A stretch of DNA of 64,000 nt from Calycina herbarum (Eukaryota > Ascomycota > Leotiomycetes > Helotiales > Pezizellaceae), in NCBI GenBank assembly GCA_001414485.1, contig LLEY01000050.1, forward strand, positions 336,166-400,165, read 5' to 3'. Positions 22,006 to 32,615 of this stretch are shown here, one piece after another; the stretch's first letter is position 1; each line of letters begins with the position of its first letter. The notes below the pieces were generated by a model that ran no database searches, was not told the origin of the DNA, and was given only the letters and a program-made list of their open reading frames with translations. The position numbers were made by a program, and so were the translations under genes.

Positions 22006-22841
22006 TTTCTTGCAAGTCACAAATCAATGAACAGAGCTCATGATTCGATAAAGACGTTTTGCTTATTTGTGAATCCAAGGTTTTGAACAATGGAGCATGG
22101 TCACATGACCTGTCATCGAGACGAAATCCCCGCTTTTCAAATCTGCCCCCAACTTGACTCCAGCAACAACAAACTCTTTTTGAAATTATTCAGTTATCAC
22201 ATCAAACTCATCAAATCACAGTCCTTTCTCATCTGCCGCTACTTCTAGGTTCTGACCCATCTCAAAGCCCCATCGAGTGCCGCTTTCAACCTTCGAAATT
22301 TCGCGACCGATGAATATCGGGCGAAAATCATCGGCTTGAACATTTCCATCGCCGCAATTCTTTCACCCTCAAGCCCTGATCTTACGATCCACTATTGAGC
22401 AGAAGATTGGCAGTCAATAATCTCCGTTCGCAATTCACGGCGGACGGTCGGAGATTCGTCAAAGTTGGTTTGCTCCTTGAGGCCATATGGGGTTCGCAAA
22501 CTCGAAGTCACCGAGTTTGAGAAAAGTTTGATGGGAATGGATCAAGTGATTTTATCGGAGCTTTCATTTCAAGCCAACTGTTCAGAAAGTAATTGTTTTA
22601 TTTGCTTCATCGATGCTATTGTACCCAAACACCAGCAGCAAGTGCTACGTTAGGTGCCTGTCTATGAGGTCTCTGGAGATACTTGCTATTTTTTTTTACT
22701 TGTATGAATATTGCATTCTTGAACTTGATAGTATATTTTTTCAGTCTTTGGTTGTTGCTCTTCTAGTTATATACTTCTTTTCCAACCCCTCCCCCTCAAA
22801 GGTCAATCCCACACTTCCGCAAACTCAATTCACATCCCCCA
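22006..22841. other. intergenic region, nothing supported
   Basis: Between the tRNA 5' end and the 3' end of the short-chain dehydrogenase gene. Only short frames, none protein-like. An inverted pair GGTCA-CA-TGACC lies near 22098-22109, upstream of the tRNA. Confidence 0.5.
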
Positions 22842-23894
22842 CTAAACAAAAGACCTCCACTTCCCCTCACACCACTCCCACAACTTCTTCCCGTACCCTA
22901 AACCCCCCTCCTCCTCCGGCGTCATGGCATTGAGAATATCCTTCCTCGGAGACTCTCCATCTGGTCTCACCCTGCCCCAAGGAATCACAAACGCCCCATT
23001 GTTCTCCAACGAGATATCCTTCGAAAACCCAGCAAACAACTCGGTATACCCTCCAAACTTTGGCTCCTGCAAGAGCGGGTTAATGAAGAGCATGGTGAAC
23101 CGGTCAACCCCATCATACGCCCCCGTCTTCAAATTCCCCGGGTTTTGGATAACACTCAAGATGTTGTCTTTCCCATATCTCCTCGCGAATTCCCTCCCTA
23201 GCATCCACGTTCCAACTTTGGAGATTGCGTAGTTTTTTGTGCGGTCCGAAGTTCCGAGATCTAGGAGATTGAAATCAAGACCATTCTTGGGACTCGCTCC
23301 TTCAGCCAAGAAGCTTGATGTCCAAACTACACGAGCTTGCGAGTTCGAGGTTGAAGCTGCCTTCAGTTGTGGAACAAGAAGAGTACTAAATAACAATGTC
23401 CCAACACAATTCGCACCCACAACCGGTTCAAGATCCTGCACCGTTCTTTCCCCGAATTTTGCGATGTTACCTCCAACTCCGGCGTTGTTCCAGAGGATAT
23501 CAAGCTTCCCCTCCTGTTGCGCGAATGTTTCTGCTGCTTTTTTGACCGAGGGGAGATCGCTGAGGTCTAGTTGCAAAAACCTGATATAGCCTGGTGTCTT
23601 TGGGGCCGGGGATTCTTGGGTCAGGGTGAGGATTGCTTTTTCTGCTTTGTCCTGTGGAATTGTTAGTGGATGAAAGGGAAGGGGTGAGTGAGGGGTGATT
23701 ACCTTTGATCGAGAGGCCATGTATATTTTTGCTCCGGTTCCGTACAGCATTTTTATTAGGGCGTAGCCTACTCCTGTATTTCCTCCTGTGACGATAAAGA
23801 CTTTCCCAACTTGAGAAGGGACATCTTTCTCAGTGAATTGGGGACTTGGAGGGAACCATTGGTTACGCAGGTTGCGAGCGGAATCGAAGACCAT
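22842..23894 (-). CDS. short-chain dehydrogenase/reductase (classical SDR)
   Basis: Two exons, 23703-23894 and 22842-23651, separated by a 51 nt phase-0 intron (23652-23702, GTAATC...CACAG) that has no in-frame stop. The spliced protein has 333 residues. The Rossmann cofactor motif TGGNTGVG is at 36-43, NNAG at 119-122, the catalytic Ser in WTSSF near 176 and YAISK (Tyr205, Lys209) as the active site. The sequence resembles fungal retinol-dehydrogenase/WW-oxidoreductase-like SDRs, which use NAD(P)(H) on unknown alcohols or ketones. No signal peptide is visible. Substrate cannot be read from sequence. Confidence in family is high; the intron is inferred because the retained peptide is Pro/Thr-rich and interrupts the usual cofactor-loop region. 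Confidence 0.9.
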   Translation of the reverse strand: MVFDSARNLRNQWFPPSPQFTEKDVPSQVGKVFIVTGGNTGVGYALIKMLYGTGAKIYMASRSKVITPHSPLPFHPLTIPQDKAEKAILTLTQESPAPKTPGYIRFLQLDLSDLPSVKKAAETFAQQEGKLDILWNNAGVGGNIAKFGERTVQDLEPVVGANCVGTLLFSTLLVPQLKAASTSNSQARVVWTSSFLAEGASPKNGLDFNLLDLGTSDRTKNYAISKVGTWMLGREFARRYGKDNILSVIQNPGNLKTGAYDGVDRFTMLFINPLLQEPKFGGYTELFAGFSKDISLENNGAFVIPWGRVRPDGESPRKDILNAMTPEEEGGLGYGKKLWEWCEGKWRSFV

Positions 23895-25183
23895 GTTTGA
23901 GTTGTTTTGCTTTGGAGAGAGAGTGTGTGCCGACTTTCTGTTTTTATACGGGAATTGTTGACTGTTTGTCTATATGGAGCTTATTAGGAGATGGATGGAT
24001 CACTGGATCACTTGTAAAAAAAAATGGCTGCCCTCGCTTGCTATATATATATTGAAGTAGACAACCTCATTTCCCATTTCAACTAGCAAACCACAGGATT
24101 TCTAATCCCGGAATGGCGGATTTATAATCTGTCCGACGATCCCTAGAAGCAGTCGTATCATCGGAGACTTATCAAGATTCGATAGACCTGATGTAGAAAT
24201 CACAATGTGCTACCCCAAGATAGGAATGGAGATCCACCACTTAACCTTTTATAGCGGCGATGCATAGAAACAGGGTGGGTCGTCCTTCAGAACCCCCTAG
24301 AGTTTTCTTCTCAAAAGCAGAAAACTCATCTACGAAAATAATCTCTATCTCCGTGCTCATATACACCCATCAATATACATAATCCACCAGTAAAAATCTT
24401 GAAAACTTGAGCTGTGGTGCTATTGGTAGGTGACCTGCAAATAGTTTAAAGTCTGGATTCGATTCACAGATAACCAATGAACAGCCAAACCTTTTCGTAA
24501 AATTGCCCAGAATTCACATAAAAGGCCCAGAAATGGTGTATTTATCGACCCGAATCTCGTGAGTTACTCGCAGTAATTTTAGAGGCCAAAAAGGACACTC
24601 TAAGGCGAGAATTAACAATATGACTTAGAAGCCAGATATTTTTATAAGAGGGATGGTCTTCTATATTCTGTTTGCAGGGAGTTTGAAGTATGGGCTCGCA
24701 ATGGGCAGTAAAAATGGCAGTTAATAATTTAGGTTCGTGCCTGCCTACTGTTATCGTTCTTCCAACTCTCTGGGATAATTCGAGGTAATTAACTAAGTGT
24801 ATTTAGAATAATAGAGCTCGATTATCTAAACTGTCTAGGTCATTACTTTGGATTGTGCTGTAGGGCTTGGAAAAGCGAGAAGGCTGAACGAGGTACCTAT
24901 TTACTTTCGCTTTTATTGTCCTGTGCGGTCGCTTCGGTTTGTAGGTCCAGGTCAGTCTTGGGGCTTCAGGGTATTTCAAAAACCTAGTTTCTTTGATTTT
25001 CACTTAGGCATCTTTCAATTCTCTCTAATCTCAACAACCAGCAGTACGAAAGCAAAGGAACCCGTCCATCTACCAAAGTCTCTCATCTCCCCAAGAATCT
25101 ACCACTCTCATACCCCTCTACCCTCCTTCCCTCTTCCCCAACCCACTCTCTGTACAAACCCCCTCTCCCTCATCATCCCCCAT
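23895..25183. other. intergenic region with a tRNA-like remnant
   Basis: Lies between the dehydrogenase promoter and the 3' end of the hydroxyacid dehydrogenase gene. AT-rich in the middle. A degenerate tRNA-like sequence at 24414-24478 is described in the findings. No supported protein gene. Confidence 0.5.
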
Positions 25184-26471
25184 CTACATATCATTCTGCT
25201 CCCCAACAGGACTCATCAAAACCCCCTTAGTAACAGCACTCTTCACATTATCAATACACCAAACCTCCATCTTCGTCTGCGTCTCCACAGTCCAAGTGCC
25301 CATATGCGGAAGCAACATAACACTAGGATTAGCAACCAAGCCCGGATGGACCTTAGGTTCCTCCTCAAAAACATCGAGACCCGCAGACCAGACGATGCCA
25401 TCGTCCAGGGCTTTGACGAGGGCGCCTTCGTCCATTACTGCGCCGCGAGCGGTGTTGACTATGACGACGCCTTTCTTCATTTTTGCGAATTCGGGGGTGG
25501 AGATTATGTGGCGGGTTTGTTTCTGTTTATGTCAGGATATGCGAGAAAGGGAAAGGGAACCGGGAAAGGGAAAGGGAAAAGGAGGGAACATACGTTCAGA
25601 GGAAGGTTTAGGGAGAGGATATCAGAAGTTGCTAGTAGTTCATCGAAAGAAACGTATTTCGCTCCTCCACTTAGTTCCTCAGATAACTTGGAGCGATTGT
25701 AGTATTGAACCGTCATTCCGAAGGCACTGGCTTTCTTCATTAAGTTTCGTCCGATACCACCCATTCCCAGGATTCCGATGACCTTTCCTTGTGGGTCGTG
25801 GCCGAGAGGTGGGGGAGGGGAGCCTTTCCAGTGGCCGTTTCGGAGGGCAAACATTGCTGGAAGACAACTGTTAGTGTCTGTTCGGAAACTGGTAGCAGGG
25901 CAGAGGGGGGAGAGAAAAGACATACAAGAATTAAATCCTCTCAAAGCTCCAAGAATAAGAAACATATTCGTATCCGCCGTCGCATCATCCACAGCCGTAG
26001 GAACGTTCGAAATCCGGATATCATGTTTGGTACAAGCATGGACATCAATCTGATCATATCCAGCACCTATCCCCTTCATCAGCAATCCATTCCTTTCATT
26101 GCTTGTGTGGATTCCATACCGTTATGAGCAATAAACTTCAACCCCTTGGGCAAAAGAGAAATCAACTCCTCATCAATCAACCCCGTAATAGCGACACTCT
26201 GGAAAGTCCGATACGAAGCAACCACCTTATCGAAGGCTCCCGATTTACACTCCTTGATGAACTCTTCTCTTGAACGGGCTTTAGGCTCGATGATTTCCGC
26301 GATGTCAGTGAGGGAGGACCAGTCTTTGTGGGCACTGAAGTTGCGAGTTGTTAGTCAATTATCCTGCTTGTGAATAGCGGGGTCGATTTGGCAGAATAGT
26401 GCAAGCAAGGAGGAGAGGAGTATTACTTACTGGTCAATTTCTCCTAGGAGAAGAACTTGGGGCTTTGACAT
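25184..26471 (-). CDS. D-isomer-specific 2-hydroxyacid dehydrogenase
   Basis: Five exons: 26431-26471, 26120-26334, 25926-26066, 25594-25856 and 25184-25522. All four introns have GT-AG ends and all frames join cleanly into 332 residues, the usual length. The cofactor loop GMGGIG is at 163-168. Catalytic residues are visible: Arg in VNTARGAVMDEG (Arg246), Glu in GLDVFEEEP (about 273-275) and His in LLPHMGT (His293). It should reduce a 2-oxo acid such as glyoxylate or hydroxypyruvate, or a branched-chain keto acid, with NAD(P)H; which one cannot be told. The very small first exon (13 codons plus 2 nt) was set by the frame into HAHKDW. Intron 4 holds a pyrimidine repeat. No targeting signal is obvious, so cytosolic is likely. 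Confidence 0.92.
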
Positions 26472-27423
26472 GATTCCGGTGGAAAGTGGTCTTGATTTGA
26501 GGAGGTGGTGTCTTGATATCTGGGGTTGGAAAGTTTTATGGTGGGGTAATTTGGGTGTCTGGAAGGAGTCAAGGGGAGATAAGCTTCTAGGAAGATCAAA
26601 CCGATGACGGAATCTGGGGAGGGTACGAGCATACATTTGATTCCCCAATTGGAAATAACACAGCAATTCAATGGCAAGCGTTTGTTTGTTTGTACTGGGT
26701 AAGGTCTTGTGATCGATGTTTTATTGTTTCTTGTTTCCCCTCGGCGACTCATAAATACTTCCGCGTGTAGTAGAAGCGGCGGAGAAGAGGGTAAAATGGG
26801 GTTACATGGATAAAAGCAAACACTCACAGGAGCGGCCCGTGGATGCAGTACTCACGGAGCTTAGTTTTCCCTTTCCTCATTGTTTCATTGGAAGATGGGG
26901 AAGGGGGAAGTGCTGTTTGGGAGCCACTTTGCCAGCATTCTTGGTGGTCACTGGGTGTCCGACCTCGGACCGTCAGAAACCGACATTCTTCTCCCCGAAT
27001 TTTTGGGTTACGCATATGAGTACTAGTAAAAACAAAATTTGTTGAGATAGAGGCCAAAATCCTTTCCAAAAACCGAGGTTGGGAACCAATCGTAATTACT
27101 CAATTAAAAGTGGAAAGTGTGGAAAAGCTTTTTAAGATGAAAATGATCACTGATCAGATTTCTCCGTGACCTATTATGGATGGCCAATTTGTTGGTCATA
27201 GGCAGTAGAAGAGAAAACCTCTTTGTCGTTGAGAAGAAACCCCCTCTGCTTCAGGAAGAAGATTGTCCGCTTGACACGAACTCAAGAAGTACCCTCATCT
27301 CATGTCGTCCAAAACCCAAGAGCATATTCGCTCTTATTTTTCCGGCAACGAAAACTTTTGGAATCGCCTTCTGAGAAATCCCCAATATGAAAACAGGACC
27401 ACAGTTTAAAGTAACAGCCCGTC
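26472..27423. other. intergenic region, promoter of the hydroxyacid dehydrogenase gene
   Basis: Lies between the 3' end of TRP4 and the start of the dehydrogenase gene. No gene is supported. A 12 bp inverted repeat TCCGACCTCGGA at 26958-26969 has CCG and CGG half-sites, of the kind bound by Zn2Cys6 factors; this is a motif observation only. Confidence 0.5.
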
Positions 27424-28730
27424 TCAACTGTGAACCGCCAGACTGTTGCTGATTTCCACAAACTGCCCCCATTGCCTCCAAGCCTCACCACTTTCCACAG
27501 CCCATCTTGCTCGTCTTACACCCTCTTTCCATCGTCCACCCCCAGGACCTCTTTCCGTAATAACCTTCCCATCGTCGCCAAAGCCCAAATCACTACTTTC
27601 CGCCTCACAAATCCCAGAAACAACAAATAAAGCAGCCGTATTCATAAGAACAAAGTGGAGAATAGGGTCATCTCTCGGTAACTGATTTTGCAAAAGCTTC
27701 GTTAGGATCCGAGCATTTTCATCCGGCTCCTTGCCAGGCGATACGTCTTCTAAGGGGTGAGCGGGTAAACCGAAATCCGAGGGGGAAATGGTAAAGGTTT
27801 CGATGTCGACGTCGTTGATGGAGGGGTTTTCGTGGGTTGAGCGATCGACTAATCTCCAGCAGTAGGTTTTTCCTGCACAACTGATTTCATCCAAGTCTTC
27901 CTCCCCACAGACAATCAAGGCTTTTTTGGCGCCGCTCATTTTCAGAGCGTCTGCGAAGACAGGTCCGATGTCTCTTCGAGCAACTCCTAAGAGACGAGCT
28001 TCTATGCTGGTCTCTACCGGATTTGCAAGTGGTCCGAGAAGGTTGAAGATGGTTCTCCATCCGAGATCTTTTCGAATTGGTGCTACATATCTCATCCCTG
28101 GGTGAAAGACGGGAGCAAAGAGAAATGCGTAATTGGTTTTCTCGTAGACTTGAGCAATCGTGCTAGGGGTGACGGCACCAAGTACAGGAGGTTTGGGTTG
28201 AACAGCATGAAGTAAATCAGCTGAGCCAGATTTGGATGTTGAAGCTTTGTTGCCATGTTTACTGAGGATGAGAAGAGAAGAACCCAGTATGGATGAGGTG
28301 GTGGAGATGTTGAAAGTGTGATGAGAGTCACCCCCTGTTCCGACGATATCACACTGGGAAATAGTCAGTAATTGAAATATAAATCTCGGAAAAACAAACT
28401 CACAAGACCTCCACGATAATCACCTTCAGGTCTTCCCCTTTTTATGATCACTTCGGCCAAGACGTCTTTGTCAACCAGTGAGGCCGCATCTCTCATAACT
28501 TCAGCGCATTTTGCGATAACATCTGCCCTTCGATCCCATCCGGTAAAATGTAAACATGTGAGAAGAGCTCCAGTCTGAACAGGAGACAATTGATCAGTAA
28601 AAATGAGTGCTATTGCCGAAGCAATCTCCTCTGCCGTGACCTTGTTTTCGCCAGGCGAGGGCCAGAGTCTTTTTAGTAAGGGAGTGATGGAAATCAATTG
28701 AGGAGCACTTTGCTCCAATTTCGAAGCCAT
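27424..28730 (-). CDS. TRP4: anthranilate phosphoribosyltransferase
   Basis: Two exons, 28404-28730 and 27424-28353, with a 50 nt phase-0 intron (GTGAGT...CCCAG), give 418 residues. It transfers the phosphoribosyl group of PRPP to anthranilate, the second dedicated step of tryptophan synthesis, in the cytosol. The N-terminal helical domain (LLKRLW, VTAEEIASAIALIFTDQLSP, TGALLTCLHFTG) is followed by the PRPP-binding loop GTGGD at 114-118 and KHGNKASTSKSGSADLL. GMRYVAPIRKDLGWRTIFN and NLLGPLANP are also diagnostic. The intron sits just before the GTGGD segment. I chose the ATG at 28730 (MASKLEQSAP); an in-frame ATG at 28763 would add 11 residues. A perfect TGAGTCA site stands 84 bp upstream. 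The gene is divergent from uL10m across 282 bp. Confidence 0.95.
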
Positions 28731-28813
28731 ATTGTCTGTCAATCGATTGATGACTTCAATCAAGAACTATCTGAATCTCACTTAAGAAATTCCGAAGTTA
28801 TGTGTGACGAAGT

Positions 28814-28820
28814 TGAGTCA
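28814..28820 (-). promoter_or_regulatory. Gcn4/CPC1-type site TGAGTCA upstream of TRP4
   Basis: The perfect palindromic heptamer TGAGTCA lies 84 bp upstream of the TRP4 start. In ascomycetes, Gcn4/CPC1/CpcA bind TGA(C/G)TCA to induce amino-acid synthesis genes on starvation. The site is between two divergent genes, so it could also affect uL10m. Binding is inferred from motif and gene function. Confidence 0.65.
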
Positions 28821-29012
28821 CTTCGGGTGAGGATAAAGAATGTATCGCAGGGTACAAAAATTAGCGCCAGATATATGAGGCCATAATTTACTTGGATGCG
28901 CTTGGAACTTTTTGAGCTTCATCTTCCATTTTTAAGGTCCATCACAATACACACAAAGTAAGCAGCCCATTATCCAATTGTCCAATGAACAAATCTAACA
29001 ATAATTTCCAGT

Positions 29013-30014
29013 ATGCCACCACGAATATCCCCGCCATCAAGGGCCATCACCTCAATACTTCGATGTAAAAGACCCTCAAGAATTCGACAATATGCCACCA
29101 CAGTCGCAGCACCCGCAGTCTCCTACCAACAATTAAATCGAACCGCACCTCCTACCGCAAAATTCCCCAAGACCCAGCCTCCTTCCTACAAACCCCCCGA
29201 GTTCCGAAAGTCCCAACTCCTCCGTCAATATGCCTCATTACTCCGCTCCACACCCCTTATGCTCGTCTTCCAACACAACAACTTGAAATCCGTAGAATGG
29301 GCTGGTATAAGGAGAGAATTGAACAAGGCTTTACGGAAGGTCGACGAGGCAAGAGTTGCGGCTGGCCATCCGGCCGAGAATGTGGGTGAGGGAATCAAGA
29401 TCCAGATTATTCAGACTGGCATCTTTGCATCGGCATTGAAGATTGTGGAATTCTATAAACCGGAGGCTTCTGCACCAAACCCAACAGACCCAGCTGCTCC
29501 TTCGTCTGCCACGGTTCCGGATCTTACACATACTTTGTCGGAGGCTGCTCATGAGGCGACTATGAAGAAGACGCACGCTCTTATGCCTTTACTTGTTGGA
29601 CCTCTAGCGGTTTTGACATTCCCAACTGTGTCTCCGCAACATTTGAAAGCGGCACTTTCTATTCTTTCTCCAGTTCCAAGACAATTTCCAGCTCCAACGA
29701 GGAAGGCGAATCCAGGATACCATGATCCACCAGTCCAGATTGGACTTCAGAAATTGTTATTATTAGGAGCTCGTGTAGAGGGCCAGGTCTTCGATGTGGA
29801 AGGTACGAAATGGGTTGGAGGCATTGAAGGTGGATTGGATGGATTACGAGGCCAATTGGTGGCTATGTTGCAAGGAATTGGTGCTGGTGTTACAAGCACT
29901 TTGGAAGCTTCTGCTAAGAGTTTGTACTTTACTGTTGAGGGGAGAAGGACTATGTTGGAAGATGAAGAGAAGGGTGTCTCTGGGGAAACTGCAGAAGGCT
30001 CAAAAGAATCATGA
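29013..30014 (+). CDS. MRPL11: mitochondrial large-subunit ribosomal protein uL10m
   Basis: Single coding exon from this start, 333 residues. The first 30 residues are rich in Arg, Ser and Ile without acidic residues (MPPRISPPSRAITSILRCKR ...), a good mitochondrial presequence. The body matches fungal uL10m: FRKSQLLRQYASLLRSTPLM, VFQHNNLKSVEWAGIRREL, then an insertion rich in Pro/Ala and the segment LMPLLVGPLAVLTFPTVSPQ. It forms the base of the ribosomal stalk in mitochondria. An intron with good sites (GTAAGC at 28958, CTAAC branch, CAG at 29009-29011) ends one base before the ATG. Splicing it could join an upstream in-frame ATG at 28896; I kept the downstream ATG because its presequence is the usual type. 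Confidence 0.9.
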   Translation: MPPRISPPSRAITSILRCKRPSRIRQYATTVAAPAVSYQQLNRTAPPTAKFPKTQPPSYKPPEFRKSQLLRQYASLLRSTPLMLVFQHNNLKSVEWAGIRRELNKALRKVDEARVAAGHPAENVGEGIKIQIIQTGIFASALKIVEFYKPEASAPNPTDPAAPSSATVPDLTHTLSEAAHEATMKKTHALMPLLVGPLAVLTFPTVSPQHLKAALSILSPVPRQFPAPTRKANPGYHDPPVQIGLQKLLLLGARVEGQVFDVEGTKWVGGIEGGLDGLRGQLVAMLQGIGAGVTSTLEASAKSLYFTVEGRRTMLEDEEKGVSGETAEGSKES

Positions 30015-30141
30015 AAATAGCTGTCAAAAGCTTCTGTATTCTAATTGTAGATTTAAAAATGTATATCAAAGGGCCAAATACCAAATGTCAATCTGGTTTT
30101 ATGTATCTGCTCTATGTTCTCATTCTATGTACAGAGTTCTA

Positions 30142-31590
30142 TCACCTCAGCTCGAGTTTAGCATTCATACCAACTATACATCTCACCAGATCCCAATCCC
30201 CATTATGACCAACCCAGTCACAAACCACAACTCCAGTGCTACCATCCCCGACTTCTTTCTTGTCATCCCCTTCGTGGCCATGAGGCTCATTATGCCTTCG
30301 ACATAAAAAGTCGATAATAGAAGGATTGACTTTTGCAGCCACTCTTTCCGGCCAACAATTCGCTCTCCAAAAATTCGAAGCACTCAAAAAGTTCATAAAT
30401 ATAGGATCAGGAACCTCCTTCTCAGTCTCCGCCAAAACAACATTTTCCTTCTTCCCCTTCTCTTCATAGACAACTTTTCCAGCTCTATTCAAATGATCCG
30501 CACAAAACCGGATCTTCTTCTCAATATTTGTATGCTCGGCAACCTCGTAGAAATCCTGAACTCGAATCTCCCCACTGGTACATAGTCCATCTGCGCAATT
30601 ATCTGGCCAGCTTTCTCCATCCATCGCCCATCCCTCCCCGTTCTCCCCTTGTAAACTCTCATGTATCCCGAATCTGCGTAGGAGTACGATTTTACTCCTT
30701 GCTTCTCCTAATGTCGGGATCCTATTCTCTGTGAACCATCGAGTCTCGTCGTTCGCATAATGTTCTTTGAGAATTAAGCTGAGATGCTCATCCGTCGCTC
30801 TCCCCACACCCTCTCGTTTTACAGACATAATCACAGTCTCAGTCGGATTCTCATTCAAAAAGGCAAATATCGTATCCACCAGTGCCCGCAAATATTTACT
30901 CCCCGTCAAGGCTACGGGAAAAGCGCTATGCACCAATATCAACCCCTCTTTCTTCACATCATATGAGCTTTCCGGTTGTACCCTAACATCTAAAAACCGA
31001 ATCCCATTCTCGAGTTGAAATTTCACGCCGACGGATTGGCACCGTACAGAGGGGAGGGCTTTATGGTACGTTGGGGAGTTGTGTGTTCCGGGGATTGAGA
31101 GGGCCGAGAGGGGCAGCGAGGAGGAGAGTCGGGACATCCATGTTGGAAGGTGGGAGGAGGAGTAAATTGATAGATGGGCGTGGAGGGGGAGATAGACGGC
31201 TGTGAATTCGTGGTGGGGAAGGGGGGAGAGGGGGATGAGGTGCGTGGAACGAGTTTTGGGGATGGGTGTGTCGAGGCGGTATCTTTGGGAGTCGACCTCG
31301 AAGGTTAATCGCAGAGTGTCGGGGGAGTTTGTTTCTATGTCTGTTTGTTTGGTTGTGAACGGAGGGATTGGGATTGAAACTTCGGTGTTGGTGAAGCTTG
31401 TTGCTTTTTGGGCGAGTTGCGATGAGGTTGGGGTTGTGGTGTTGGAGGAGAAAGTAGTTAGGTTGCTCAGGGTTCGAGTGATCTTTGAGAACCCCCCGAC
31501 GTTATCGCAGGCTGGCGCGAAGCGCTCTAGCACGACCAACTCGAGGGTTGTGGATGTGACATTGCGGATTGTCAATAGTGGTGTTGCCAT
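30142..31590 (-). CDS. PI-PLC X-domain (PLC-like phosphodiesterase) protein
   Basis: Single exon, 482 residues. The N-terminal 145 residues are a Thr/Ser-rich region of unknown fold, with no signal peptide. The PI-PLC X domain starts near 150: SIPGTHNSP carries the first catalytic His (170), RFLDVRV follows (Asp201), and LVHSAFP the second His (221); GSKYLRALVDTIFAFLNENP and VIMSVKRE complete the first half. It resembles bacterial-type phosphatidylinositol phosphodiesterases found in many fungi; it lacks the Y, PH and C2 domains of eukaryotic PLC. Substrate and location are unknown; absence of a leader peptide suggests an internal role. It converges with the uL10m gene, whose stop is 128 bp away. 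Confidence 0.88.
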   Translation of the reverse strand: MATPLLTIRNVTSTTLELVVLERFAPACDNVGGFSKITRTLSNLTTFSSNTTTPTSSQLAQKATSFTNTEVSIPIPPFTTKQTDIETNSPDTLRLTFEVDSQRYRLDTPIPKTRSTHLIPLSPLPHHEFTAVYLPLHAHLSIYSSSHLPTWMSRLSSSLPLSALSIPGTHNSPTYHKALPSVRCQSVGVKFQLENGIRFLDVRVQPESSYDVKKEGLILVHSAFPVALTGSKYLRALVDTIFAFLNENPTETVIMSVKREGVGRATDEHLSLILKEHYANDETRWFTENRIPTLGEARSKIVLLRRFGIHESLQGENGEGWAMDGESWPDNCADGLCTSGEIRVQDFYEVAEHTNIEKKIRFCADHLNRAGKVVYEEKGKKENVVLAETEKEVPDPIFMNFLSASNFWRANCWPERVAAKVNPSIIDFLCRRHNEPHGHEGDDKKEVGDGSTGVVVCDWVGHNGDWDLVRCIVGMNAKLELR

Positions 31591-32615
31591 TGTTGAGCTG
31601 GCATTTGGAGAGAAGTTGCACGAGTGTCGCTGCCGTCACCAGTTGTTAGATTGTACACATTTTCAAAAGTGGTTACGTAGGACGCTATTTCTTGTTTTCG
31701 TTTTTGATGTATGGATGGCAAGTGCCGGCGAATTTGTTTGATGGACTTAGGTTCAGTGTTAATTGGATAGAGGGATATCGCAGCTTGTTAATTCTTTGCA
31801 TATCCTCATTTTCCTTCATTTTGGTCTCACAACCAAACAGCGAGTGCTGTTGGCCATGGGCTGTGTCAATGCTGTACCACGAGGCCATGGACACAATGGG
31901 GTTTCAATGGGCGAAGCTCCTTATATTCATTCTTTTTTACGAGGGTAGTTTTCATTTATATTTACTTTATTTGTTGAAGTCTGAGCTATCCTTTCAAGCA
32001 TCTACTTCGTTGCAAAAACACTAGTCTTTATTCAGCGTATGGACTCCCGAATAATGGGAATTCCACAAGGTGGTCTTGGGGAATTGAGTTAATTGTACAA
32101 ACTTAGGCAAATAAAACCAGTGAATGTTGCTCCTTCCCGCGCAATCAATTTAATTCTTCTAGATATTTTAGCACAGTACCACTTATTGAATATCTTATAG
32201 CGGATTTACTAGATTTGCCTCGTTACCTGATTCGACCAAAGAAAGTTGCCTTCAGAATCCCGCTTTCAGTTCGTGCTGTGCTCGTGCTACACGGGTATTT
32301 CAAAGGCTATCAATCCCCTTGGGCGGCTATGCATGCAAGCGCGTGGCATCGAGTGCCAAATACCGAAACATTAGATGCCGAATAAGCAATGTTTTCCTCA
32401 ATGCCAGCAAATATGAGTTTAATTGTGTATCATGGTACAATCGGGTGTACCGGGAGACAGGATCAGCAATGTCTTTTCAATTCCCACTCCTCGAGTTGGT
32501 CTACGAGTGTGCATATATAGAGCTCTGCTCACCCATTTTCTCTTGGTAACTAGCCATCTATCTTCCAACACCGAAGAATTCCTAACCACTTCAATTCAAG
32601 AACTCACTCTACAAA
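31591..32615. other. divergent intergenic region, nothing supported
   Basis: Holds the promoters of the PLC-like gene (minus) and the cupin gene (plus). Short AT-rich frames only. No gene or RNA is recognised. Confidence 0.5.

Noticed and set aside
28092..28352. 86-codon minus-strand frame with its own ATG inside TRP4
   Set aside because: It is the wrong frame; the TRP4 frame reads through the same DNA with the GTGGD and KHGNKAS motifs.
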